Source of the DNA: Candidatus Auribacterota bacterium
GTDB lineage: Bacteria; Auribacterota; Tritonobacteria; UBA1439
Length of the DNA: 5,279 nucleotides
Direction: 5' to 3'
NCBI GenBank assembly: GCA_026391995.1
Contig: JAPLCY010000365.1
Location: 1-5,279 of the forward strand
Shown here: positions 1 through 5,279 of the stretch, one piece after another
Position numbering within the stretch: position 1 is the stretch's first letter
How the letters are laid out: each line of letters begins with the position of its first letter
The notes under the pieces: model-generated
What the model was told of the DNA's origin: nothing
Seen by the model: the letters and a program-made list of their open reading frames with translations, nothing else
Database searches by the model: none
Program-made: the position numbers and the translations under genes

Positions 1-213
1 TATGTCCGTAAAAGGCGCGGGGTTATACTGAAAATACGCCCCCTTCCGCCCGAGAGTTACTCACCTGGCATACGGCCGGCTATGTGAACAATGTCCGGAT
101 AAATACACGCGATAAACTGATAATTAATTTTGAAGAACCTACCCTGTAACTGAGGCCGTGCCTCCCGGGATAGTGAAGGATCAGCCCCTCGGTCTGCGGT
201 ACGGCACAGGGGG
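1..213. other. Non-coding region downstream of the transporter unit
   Basis: No convincing reading frame enters from the left edge on either strand; the minus-strand frames close quickly with stops. Positions about 100-140 are clearly A/T-rich compared with the GC-rich genes around them, as expected of intergenic DNA. Small inverted repeats lie between 142 and 211 and are listed separately. A TATACT hexamer at 24-29 on the plus strand resembles a -10 box but has no -35 partner at the proper spacing. I see no clear terminator. Confidence 0.6.
142..211 (-). repeat. Nested inverted repeats just after the small-subunit stop codon
   Basis: On the minus strand the RNA leaving the small transporter subunit gene can form an outer stem, CCCTGT (142-147) with ACAGGG (206-211). 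Inside it sits a small hairpin GAGGC-CGT-GCCTC (152-164), five base pairs with a three-base loop. A competing pairing between GTGCC (158-162) and GGCAC (203-207) is also possible. The structure starts 3 bases past the stop codon, so it could protect or end the transcript. No U-run follows at the right distance, so this is not a standard intrinsic terminator. Confidence 0.25.
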
Positions 214-318
214 CTACTTCAGATCCTTCTTTGCGAACACCCTGACAAAACAATATATCGTCAGCCCGAGTATTCCCCCCCATGAAAGTATGAGCATGAG
301 GATTCCCCCGATGGTCAT
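214..318 (-). CDS. Small subunit of sodium-coupled amino-acid transporter (MetS-like), 34 aa
   Basis: This 34-residue protein has one hydrophobic helix (about residues 3-26, MTIGGILMLILSWGG then ILGLTIYCFVRVF) and a basic tail ending AKKDLK. Charge placement predicts the N-terminus outside and the C-terminus in the cytoplasm. Size, the SWGG helix motif and the position directly after an NSS transporter match the MetS-like small subunits known from the methionine/alanine importer MetPS of Corynebacterium glutamicum, where the small protein is needed for transport. The ATG overlaps the transporter stop as ATGA and has a good Shine-Dalgarno sequence (GAGGGGG, 324-330) five bases upstream, so translation is likely coupled and roughly stoichiometric. 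The family call is from recall of pattern and context, not from a search. The true substrate is unknown, so no gene symbol is given. Standard length cut-offs would miss the gene, and a longer frame extending to position 663 is only a shadow of the transporter. Confidence 0.82.
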   Translation of the reverse strand: MTIGGILMLILSWGGILGLTIYCFVRVFAKKDLK

Positions 319-1877
319 TGCGTCCCCCTCGCGCGCCTGCGCCGCCACGCCAGTTTCACCATGACCGCAAGTGTCAGGAAAAGAACGCAGAGCCCCGCCC
401 GGGTTCCGAGGATGAACGGGCGATTCCCCGGGGGCACAGCCTTCATGAAGATGATCGGCAGCCACTCCTGCCAGAACCAGAGCCCCAGGATGGCGAAGAG
501 GAAGAACGGCGTAATGTATTTGATGATCCACTTGTAGATGCGCGGCACGTGCATGTCGGCGCCGCGATGTATCTCGTCCCACGCCTCCTCCATGCCGAAG
601 ACCCAGGCGAAGAGGATCGTTTCGATGGTGGCAAAGACGACCAGGAAGAACGTCCCGCCCCAAAAGTCAAGCTCGTCCACGACGCCGCGGCCAAGGAAAA
701 AAATACCCGGCTGGCAGAGGACGAATGCGGCGATGGAGAAAAGCGTGACCGCGCGGCGGCGACTGATGTCGAACTCGTCCTCCAGAAAGGCGATCGCAGG
801 CTGGGCGAGCGACACCGAGGAGGTGATTCCCGCAAGGAAGAGCAGCATGAACCAGAGGAATCCCAGCAGCTCGGCCAGCGGCAGCCGGTTGAGGATAAGG
901 GGCATCGTGACGAAGCCCAGGTTGAACACCGAGGAGCGGGCAATGGATTGAACCTCGACCGGCCCGAAGAAGACAAACGCCGCGGGGATGACGATGCTTC
1001 CCCCCAGTATCACCTCGGCGACCTCGTTCGTGCCCGCGGCGGTGAGGCCGGAGAGGACAACGTCATCCCCCTTCGACAGGTAGCTCGCGTAGGTGAGGAT
1101 GACCCCGATCCCGACGCTCAACGTGAAAAAGATCTGCCCCGCAGCCTCCAGCCACACGCGCGCGGATTTGAGAGCCGAGAAATCGGTGTTCCAGAGGAAC
1201 CCGAACCCGTTGGCGATATTCCAGGCCGGGTGCGCCGGATCGGGGGTCCCGAGTGTCATCACCCTGACCATGAGGAACAGGCCGAAGACAAAGAGGAGCG
1301 GCATCGCGACCTTGCAGAGCCGTTCGATCCCCCCCTTGATCCCGTAGTAGATCACCCATATGTTCAGCCCGAAGGTGACCAGGAAAAAGAGATACGCCGG
1401 GCCGATGCCGTTGAAAAACTGGTTGCGCTCGAGCCCCTGGAATCCTTTTAAGAACGCCTGCATCGCGGTTCGGTCGGTGATCGCGGTGCTTTTCCCGACG
1501 AGCGAAAAAAGGCTGTAGGCGAGCGTCCACGACTCGATGAAGGTGTAATAGATGAAAATCACCAGCGGCCCGAAGATGCCGATCACGCCGAAATATTTTA
1601 TGAATCGGTTCTTGCGCCAGATACTGTGGAAGATCCCCGGCGCCGTCCCGTGCTCGAAGCCGCCGCCGTAGCGCCCAAGCGTCCACTCGATCCACATCAG
1701 CGGTATCCCCAGAAGCACCAGCGAAATGAAGTAGGGGATCATGAACGCCCCGCCGCCATTCGATGCGGCCTTGGCGGGGAACCTCAGGAAATTGCCGAGT
1801 CCGACCGCGGAGCCCGCCACGGCCATGATGATACCGAACCGCGACCCCCAGCTGTCACGTTTTTTTCTAGATTTCAT
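315..1877 (-). CDS. LeuT-like sodium-coupled amino-acid transporter (NSS family), 520 aa
   Basis: This inner-membrane symporter uses the sodium gradient to import an amino acid. It resembles Aquifex LeuT throughout, with about 12 membrane segments (near residues 12-33, 42-66, 95-125, 158-180, 187-208, 239-266, 286-305, 335-360, 374-396, 406-430, 447-472, 485-511). Signatures include AVGLGNFLRFP (24-34), IYYTFIESW (109-117), GQIFFTLS (247-254), AGITSS (349-354) and AFLEDE (363-368). Sodium-site residues A24, N29, T252, N284, T352 and S353 are kept, as are the outer gate R32/D404 and inner gate R7/D367. E288, at the LeuT E290 position, suggests chloride independence. Pocket positions differ: S23, I107, I257 and L357 replace LeuT N21, V104, F259 and I359. 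A hydrophobic or neutral amino acid is likely, but the exact substrate is unclear. I chose the ATG at 1877 because the residues after it align with the LeuT N-terminus and GGGGA precedes it; an in-frame extension to 1937 looks non-coding. Confidence 0.96.
   Translation of the reverse strand: MKSRKKRDSWGSRFGIIMAVAGSAVGLGNFLRFPAKAASNGGGAFMIPYFISLVLLGIPLMWIEWTLGRYGGGFEHGTAPGIFHSIWRKNRFIKYFGVIGIFGPLVIFIYYTFIESWTLAYSLFSLVGKSTAITDRTAMQAFLKGFQGLERNQFFNGIGPAYLFFLVTFGLNIWVIYYGIKGGIERLCKVAMPLLFVFGLFLMVRVMTLGTPDPAHPAWNIANGFGFLWNTDFSALKSARVWLEAAGQIFFTLSVGIGVILTYASYLSKGDDVVLSGLTAAGTNEVAEVILGGSIVIPAAFVFFGPVEVQSIARSSVFNLGFVTMPLILNRLPLAELLGFLWFMLLFLAGITSSVSLAQPAIAFLEDEFDISRRRAVTLFSIAAFVLCQPGIFFLGRGVVDELDFWGGTFFLVVFATIETILFAWVFGMEEAWDEIHRGADMHVPRIYKWIIKYITPFFLFAILGLWFWQEWLPIIFMKAVPPGNRPFILGTRAGLCVLFLTLAVMVKLAWRRRRARGTQ
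324..330 (-). promoter_or_regulatory. Shine-Dalgarno sequence of the 34-aa subunit
   Basis: GAGGGGG on the minus strand lies five bases before the ATG at 318 and inside the last codons of the transporter gene. It is the strongest ribosome-binding site in the window. It fixes the start of the tiny gene and supports its being translated. Confidence 0.7.
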
Positions 1878-1882
1878 CAATG

Positions 1883-1887
1883 TCCCC
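1883..1887 (-). promoter_or_regulatory. Weak ribosome-binding site of the LeuT-like gene
   Basis: GGGGA on the minus strand ends five bases before the ATG at 1877. It is a modest match to a Shine-Dalgarno sequence, but it supports this start over the upstream in-frame ATG at 1937. Confidence 0.45.
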
Positions 1888-1957
1888 GCACCGCGGCAGT
1901 CTCGCGTAACATCGAGAGGCGCACCACAAAAAAACAATTCAAGATATCAGTTGACAG

Positions 1958-1971
1958 CCCGTCACCACGGG
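1958..1971. repeat. Inverted repeat CCCGT-N4-ACGGG upstream of LeuT-like gene
   Basis: A perfect five-base inverted repeat with a four-base spacer lies about 80 bases before the transporter start. On the minus strand it is followed 23 bases later by seven T's, which is too far for an intrinsic terminator. It could be half of an operator or chance in GC-rich DNA. Confidence 0.3.
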
Positions 1972-1983
1972 AGTAGCTTTGAT

Positions 1984-1999
1984 CATGGCCCCTGCCATG
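1984..1999. repeat. Perfect palindrome CATGGC-N4-GCCATG upstream of LeuT-like gene
   Basis: Two six-base arms match perfectly around a four-base spacer (CCCT on the plus strand), 107-122 bases before the transporter start. The shape suits a dimeric repressor or activator site, or a small RNA hairpin. No T-run follows on either strand, so it is not an intrinsic terminator. This is the strongest symmetrical element in the gap. Confidence 0.4.
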
Positions 2000-2065
2000 C
2001 ACGTATGGGGGGAGGCGAATGGCCCAACACGGAAGATGGGGCATCCCGGAGCGCGCGGAAAGTGA

Positions 2066-2082
2066 TTGACCCCAGGGTTGAA
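2066..2082. repeat. Imperfect palindrome TTGACCCC-A-GGGTTGAA
   Basis: Two eight-base arms centred on 2074 match at six of eight positions (TTgAcCCC with its complement). It lies about 60 bases after the TPR stop codon and could be a weak transcript-end hairpin or a regulator site. Chance is a real alternative. Confidence 0.2.
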
Positions 2083-2142
2083 CGCGGCACGCGCGCGGGG
2101 ATACCCACCTAAACACCGCGGGCTGCTACCAGAACCTGCCCC

Positions 2143-3903
2143 TTACGGCATTGCGGCGGGGGCCGCTTTCTTTGTTGCCCCTCCGCTCAGCGTCCGGTAC
2201 CTCTCCAGATGCTCCCCTGCCTTTTTCGCATCCCTTAATCGATCGCGGAGGAGGAGGCCCATCGCCAGATGCGCGTCCGCATACTCCGGCGCGTCAGCCA
2301 GCGCCCGCTCATACTGCTCTCTCGCGCGGGCGAACGCCCCCCACTCCTCGTAAAGCCTCCCCAGCACATAGCTCGCGCGGTAGTAGTGCGGATCATAGTG
2401 GATGGCGAGCAGGTATTCGCGGAGCGCCGCGCTTCGCATCCCCTTCTGCTGGTAGGCGAGCCCCAGGTTATAGTGTGCGACGCTGAGCGAGGGATCCCGC
2501 GCGAGCGCCTCTTTGTACTCGCCGATGGCCGCATCGAGCTCGCCGCGCTGCTGATAGAAGACGCCCAGGTTGTAGCGGAGGATCGCGTTATCGGGATTCT
2601 TCGCGACCAGCGCGCGGTATCCCTCCAGCAGCCCCCCCTCCTCCCTCATGAGCCGGGCCATCGCACGGCGGGCATCCTCGGCCATCGGCGGCGCCAGGCC
2701 CGCGGCGATCGCCTTCCTATAGTGGTAGAGGGCCCTGCCGTTGTCCCCGAGCGGCCCCGCGTACAGCGCGGCGATCTTTGCCGCATAGCGTCCCTCCTGC
2801 GGGGCGGCGCCGGCGGCATGGGTGTATTGCGTCACGGCAAGATCGGGTGCGCCCTGCGCGGCGAGCGCGTCGCCCCACCGGCTGCAGGCGTCGGCGTACT
2901 CGGTCATGACCGGCAAGTCGGCGTCGCGCGAGAGCGCCCTGGAGAAGAGGTCGGCCGCCTCCCCGTGGTGGCCGAGCGCCAGATGACACCGCGCGAGCTG
3001 GACAAGGAGCTGCACCCGCTCCGGGTCAAGCTCCTGCGCCTCTTCGAAACTCCGCCGCGCGCCTTCGTAATCCCCGTTATCGAAGAAAAACTGGCCGAGG
3101 CCCGCGCATGCCTTCACAAGCGGTTCCTGGACGGGGAGACGCGAGTCAAGCTGTTGCGCTTGGCGCAGGGATGTCGCGGCGCTGTGGAAATTCTGCTCCC
3201 CGAGCATCAGGAGGCCGCGCTGGAGGTGCGCATCGGCCATCGCGGGATCCATGGCGATGACCTGATCCAACTCCTTTTCCGCAGCGTCGCGATCCCCCGC
3301 GCGAAGGTAGACCATCGCGAGGTTATAGCGGACGACCACGGCCTCGGGCTTGTCCGCGAGCACCGCCCGGTAGTGCGCGATGCTCCTCGCGGCATCAAAT
3401 CCCTTCCCGTAGCGGACGCCGCCGGTGTACTCGTATAACAGCCCGAGGTTGTAGTGAACGGCCAGGTTGTTCCCCCCGAGAAGGAGGGCGCGCTCGAAGG
3501 CCACGATCGCTTCGGCCTGCCGGCCACGTTTCATCATTATCACGCCGCGATTGAAGTGCCCGGAGGCGCTGCCGGGGTCTATGGCCAGGACCCGGTCAAA
3601 TTCGGCGAGGGCTTCCTCAATCTTCCCGGATTCCCCGTAGAGGATGCCGAGGTTGATATTGATCGCGGCGTCCCCCGGGTTTTCGCGACCCGCCTTCTGA
3701 AACTCCTCGATCGCGCCGCAGGTGTCCCCCCGGCTGTAGCACTCGACCCCCCGCGAAAAATGATCTCCGGGCGTTACGCGGACCGGTGCCGTGGCGGGGA
3801 TTGCCTCGAACTGGACAGGCGCGCGGTCTTCGCCGGGCGCTGCCGCGATCGCGAGGGCGGCATAGAGGGGCAGGAAGGACATGGGAGTGATGAAACAATT
3901 CAT
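2143..3903 (-). CDS. Exported TPR-repeat protein linked to polysaccharide chain-length gene, 586 aa
   Basis: The N-terminus has a hydrophobic stretch (about residues 8-22, SFLPLYAALAIAAAP) that reads as a signal peptide lacking the usual basic start. No lipobox is visible. About fifteen 34-residue TPR units then fill residues 46-574, with classic NLG..Y...G and A...F..AL..DP patterns. The best preserved are near residues 80-147, 188-221 and 440-540. One repeat (about 147-187) carries an insertion around GVRYGKGFDAAR, and those near 333-440 are degenerate. The short tail (GGATKKAAPAAMP) has no added domain. TPR arrays bind proteins, and similar periplasmic TPR proteins (AlgK, BcsC) hold polysaccharide export complexes together; that role here is inferred from the neighbouring gene. 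The ATG at 3903 is preferred because it overlaps the upstream stop as ATGA. A GTG at 3924 and an ATG at 3882 are alternatives, and none has a good ribosome-binding site. Confidence 0.88.
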   Translation of the reverse strand: MNCFITPMSFLPLYAALAIAAAPGEDRAPVQFEAIPATAPVRVTPGDHFSRGVECYSRGDTCGAIEEFQKAGRENPGDAAININLGILYGESGKIEEALAEFDRVLAIDPGSASGHFNRGVIMMKRGRQAEAIVAFERALLLGGNNLAVHYNLGLLYEYTGGVRYGKGFDAARSIAHYRAVLADKPEAVVVRYNLAMVYLRAGDRDAAEKELDQVIAMDPAMADAHLQRGLLMLGEQNFHSAATSLRQAQQLDSRLPVQEPLVKACAGLGQFFFDNGDYEGARRSFEEAQELDPERVQLLVQLARCHLALGHHGEAADLFSRALSRDADLPVMTEYADACSRWGDALAAQGAPDLAVTQYTHAAGAAPQEGRYAAKIAALYAGPLGDNGRALYHYRKAIAAGLAPPMAEDARRAMARLMREEGGLLEGYRALVAKNPDNAILRYNLGVFYQQRGELDAAIGEYKEALARDPSLSVAHYNLGLAYQQKGMRSAALREYLLAIHYDPHYYRASYVLGRLYEEWGAFARAREQYERALADAPEYADAHLAMGLLLRDRLRDAKKAGEHLERYRTLSGGATKKAAPAAMP

Positions 3904-5168
3904 TGCCGGCGGGCCCGCACCCACGCGCCGATGAGGAGCCCCCCGCAGCCGCCCGCGGCGGCGCCGAGGATGATGCGCTTCCCCATGCCGCGCGCCGTGT
4001 CGTTAGTTTCCATGGCGGTGGTGACCTCGGTAATCTTCAGCTCGACACCGCCGGCGCGCCTTTCTGATCCACCCGCGCAGAGGCCGCGCAGACGCCGCAC
4101 TTCCGCGCTGCGCACACGGTAGCGGGCGAGGGGTGAATCATCCTTGCCATCCCCCTCGCCCATGAGTGAGAGCTTCGCGCGTTGCGCGGCGAGGAGGCCA
4201 CGGCTGCGGGCGGCGTGGATCTTCAGCGCATCCAGATCCCTCCGCACCCTGCTGAGCTGCATCGAGATGTCATTATACACCGGATTCAGTTCGCGCCGCT
4301 GTTCCTTGATCGACTCCCGGGGCTTGTCCTTGAGCAGCTCCTGGGTGCGCGCGATCTCCTGTTCGAGCCGCGCGCGCATCGGATGCCGCGTCGTCGAGTC
4401 GACCCTGAGCTGCTGGAGTTTCATCTGCTTCTCGTTGAGCTGCCGGTTCAGATCGCGGACGATCGGATTCTCTTCCTTGACCTGGTAGGTGATCACGTAC
4501 CTCTCTTCCCTCGCCACGGCCCTTGCCAGGCTCTCCTCCTGGGCGGCGAGGGTGCGCTCACGGGCGGCGTCGTCGGACAGTTCCTTGTCGAGACGCGCCT
4601 CCTCCTCTCTCAATCCCCGCGATGGGTCATCGCCGGTGCCGATCTCGGCGAGGACCCGTTCCGCCCCGTCTCCCGCAACGCCGCGTTCCATGAGGGCCGC
4701 CCTGACCGCCTCGCCGTCAGAGGCCAGCAACCGCTCCTCGCGGAAAAGCGTTTCCCTGAAACGCGCCGCTTCCTGTTCCGCCCGCCGGTCCGCGTCGCTG
4801 TTCAGGGCGCGGGCCGCCTGCTCCACCCATGCGCGCGCAAAGCGTTCCGCCAGGTGCGGATCATCGGCCCGGCACGCGAGTTTCAGCGTATCGTCGCCGC
4901 GGGGCACCACCCGGGTGTGCCGTGCGAGGCCGCGGTCGGAGAGGCGCGAGAGACTCCCTCCCGCGACCCGGGCGACCGCCCTGAGCAACTCGGGATCCCT
5001 CAGCCCTGTCTCGATCGCATCGAGGCCGCCCGTGAGGGGAGAGGCGCGTGCCACGGTCACGGTAGCGTGCACGACCCAGACCGGGCCGCTGAGAAGGGCG
5101 GCGCACCAGACAACCGCCGCACCCGCGCACACCCCAATAAGAACAATGAAGAGCAGCTGTTTCATCAT
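3900..5168 (-). CDS. Wzz/GumC-type polysaccharide chain-length-determinant-like protein, 422 aa
   Basis: Layout is that of a polysaccharide co-polymerase: membrane helix (about 4-27), a periplasmic domain (28-122) with a Wzz-like ending (DPHLAERFARAWVEQ, 103-117), a long charged coiled coil (about 125-350), and a second helix (about 398-417) with a short basic cytoplasmic tail. Residues 224-262 hold two GumC-like pieces (ENPIVRDLNRQL and RHPMRARLEQEI). NPVYNDISMQL (295-305) recalls the NPVY motif of chain-length proteins of exosortase-linked polysaccharide systems. There is no C-terminal tyrosine-kinase domain. Such proteins form inner-membrane oligomers that set polymer length with the Wzy polymerase or couple to export. 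Unusually, the proline-rich segment normally before the second helix is missing; this stretch reads TAMETNDTARGMG. Two ATGs lie in tandem (5168 and 5165) without a Shine-Dalgarno sequence, 19 bases after the preceding gene, so coupling is likely. Alternatives are another coiled-coil membrane protein or a divergent GumC. Confidence 0.82.
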   Translation of the reverse strand: MMKQLLFIVLIGVCAGAAVVWCAALLSGPVWVVHATVTVARASPLTGGLDAIETGLRDPELLRAVARVAGGSLSRLSDRGLARHTRVVPRGDDTLKLACRADDPHLAERFARAWVEQAARALNSDADRRAEQEAARFRETLFREERLLASDGEAVRAALMERGVAGDGAERVLAEIGTGDDPSRGLREEEARLDKELSDDAARERTLAAQEESLARAVAREERYVITYQVKEENPIVRDLNRQLNEKQMKLQQLRVDSTTRHPMRARLEQEIARTQELLKDKPRESIKEQRRELNPVYNDISMQLSRVRRDLDALKIHAARSRGLLAAQRAKLSLMGEGDGKDDSPLARYRVRSAEVRRLRGLCAGGSERRAGGVELKITEVTTAMETNDTARGMGKRIILGAAAGGCGGLLIGAWVRARRQ

Positions 5169-5172
5169 CTGT

Positions 5173-5188
5173 ACCGTAGGGGAACGGT
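5173..5188 (-). repeat. Small hairpin ACCGT-N6-ACGGT before the Wzz-like gene
   Basis: A perfect five-base inverted repeat fills most of the 19-bp gap between the upstream stop codon and the tandem ATGs. On the minus strand the loop and stem hold no purine-rich ribosome-binding site. Translation of the Wzz-like gene probably depends on ribosomes arriving from the gene before it. The repeat is short enough to be chance. Confidence 0.25.
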
Positions 5189-5279
5189 CAATTCTTCAGC
5201 GGCTCGACACGGACCCTGAAGTGGAACCTGTTGCCGCCAATATCCAGCGTGAGAAAGGTGTTCATCCTGGTGAGAAGAA
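5188..5279 (-). CDS. C-terminal end of an unidentified gene (partial, 29 codons)
   Basis: An open minus-strand frame enters from the right edge and stops at 5188-5190 (TGA). The last residues read MNTFLTLDIGGN then RFHFRVRVEPLKN. This frame has mostly G or C in third codon positions, as in the other genes, while the competing open frame that runs into the Wzz-like start does not. The end looks like beta-strands (alternating hydrophobic and polar residues), but the family cannot be recognised from so little. It is the gene immediately before the Wzz-like protein with 19 bases between, so it is probably in the same operon. A start at the ATG inside this stretch would leave only 25 residues and is unlikely. 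Confidence 0.6.
   Translation of the reverse strand, partial: LLTRMNTFLTLDIGGNRFHFRVRVEPLKN

Larger units (their letters stand above)
1878..2142. other. 265-bp intergenic region between TPR gene and LeuT-like gene
   Basis: This is the only long gap between genes. Its transporter-proximal part (about 1928-1954) is A/T-rich, with seven A's at 1928-1934 (U-run on the minus strand) beside CAATTC and GATATC. That stretch is the best guess for the transporter promoter. TATCTT (minus strand, 1946-1941) is a four-of-six match to a -10 box, but no matching -35 lies 16-18 bases upstream. The half next to the TPR gene is GC-rich. A minus-strand open frame spans the gap (1877-2116), but its translation resembles no protein. 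Three inverted repeats are listed separately. Confidence 0.7.

Noticed and set aside
80..283. 67-codon minus-strand frame covering the small subunit and the downstream region
   Set aside because: It is out of frame with the 34-aa subunit, has no ribosome-binding site and no protein-like pattern.
318..1451. 377-codon open frame on the plus strand
   Set aside because: It lies antisense to the clear LeuT-like gene. Its translation is full of charged residues, Pro and Gly with no family pattern. Long antisense frames are common opposite GC-rich genes.
1063..1695. 210-codon minus-strand frame inside the transporter gene
   Set aside because: It is out of frame with the LeuT-like protein and its translation is Arg-rich with no membrane segments.
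1878..1937. 20-residue N-terminal extension of the LeuT-like protein
   Set aside because: The ATG at 1937 gives residues that do not fit the LeuT N-terminus, while the ATG at 1877 aligns with it and has a GGGGA site at proper spacing.
1951..1979. TTGACA, 17-base spacer, TAGCTT on the plus strand
   Set aside because: The -35 match is perfect, but the -10 match is only three of six. It would drive transcription into the 3' end of the opposing TPR gene, where no plus-strand gene exists.
1877..2116. 79-codon minus-strand frame filling the intergenic gap
   Set aside because: Its composition is unlike the neighbouring genes, no family is recognisable, it overlaps the transporter start by one base and it runs across the A/T-rich likely promoter.
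2269..3438. 389-codon open frame on the plus strand
   Set aside because: It is antisense to the TPR gene, whose repeating pattern is unmistakable. The plus-strand translation mirrors the repeats as low-quality Arg/Val/Leu-rich sequence.
3454..4122. 222-codon open frame on the plus strand
   Set aside because: It crosses the overlap of two minus-strand genes and has no signal peptide, domain or ribosome-binding site.
4182..5219. 345-codon open frame on the plus strand
   Set aside because: It is antisense to the Wzz-like gene and recognisable only as an Arg/Pro/His-rich shadow translation.

Overview
The window comes from a GC-rich bacterial chromosome. All five recognisable genes lie on the minus strand, so the biological reading order runs from position 5279 down to position 1. 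A Wzz/GumC-type two-membrane-segment coiled-coil protein points to a diderm (Gram-negative-type) organism. I cannot place it taxonomically from the sequence alone; the gene mix would suit an uncultured lineage such as a PVC-group or candidate-phylum bacterium, but that is a guess.

Region A (5279 to 2143) looks like the tail of a surface-polysaccharide operon. It holds the last 29 codons of an unidentified gene, a 19-bp gap, a 422-residue chain-length-determinant-like (Wzz/GumC-type) protein, and a 586-residue exported TPR protein. The last two genes overlap by four bases (ATGA), so they are probably co-translated. The likely role is control of polysaccharide polymerisation or export, with the TPR protein as a periplasmic scaffold. 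This is inference from domain type and gene linkage.

Region B (2142 to 1878) is a 265-bp non-coding gap with an A/T-rich stretch and several small inverted repeats. It is the natural place for the end of the polysaccharide transcript and the promoter of the next unit, although no textbook promoter or terminator is visible.

Region C (1877 to 214) is a two-gene amino-acid transport unit. It encodes a 520-residue sodium-coupled transporter (neurotransmitter:sodium symporter family) that resembles the structural model LeuT along its whole length. A 34-residue single-helix protein of the MetS-like small-subunit type follows, overlapping it by ATGA behind a good Shine-Dalgarno sequence. Ion-site and gate residues are conserved, while several substrate-pocket residues differ from LeuT.

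Region D (213 to 1) has no supportable gene. It holds a possible structured 3' end and an A/T-rich tract. No RNA genes, CRISPR arrays, insertion sequences or phage genes were seen. The points most worth a second look are the LeuT-like transporter with its dedicated micro-subunit and the coupled Wzz/TPR pair.
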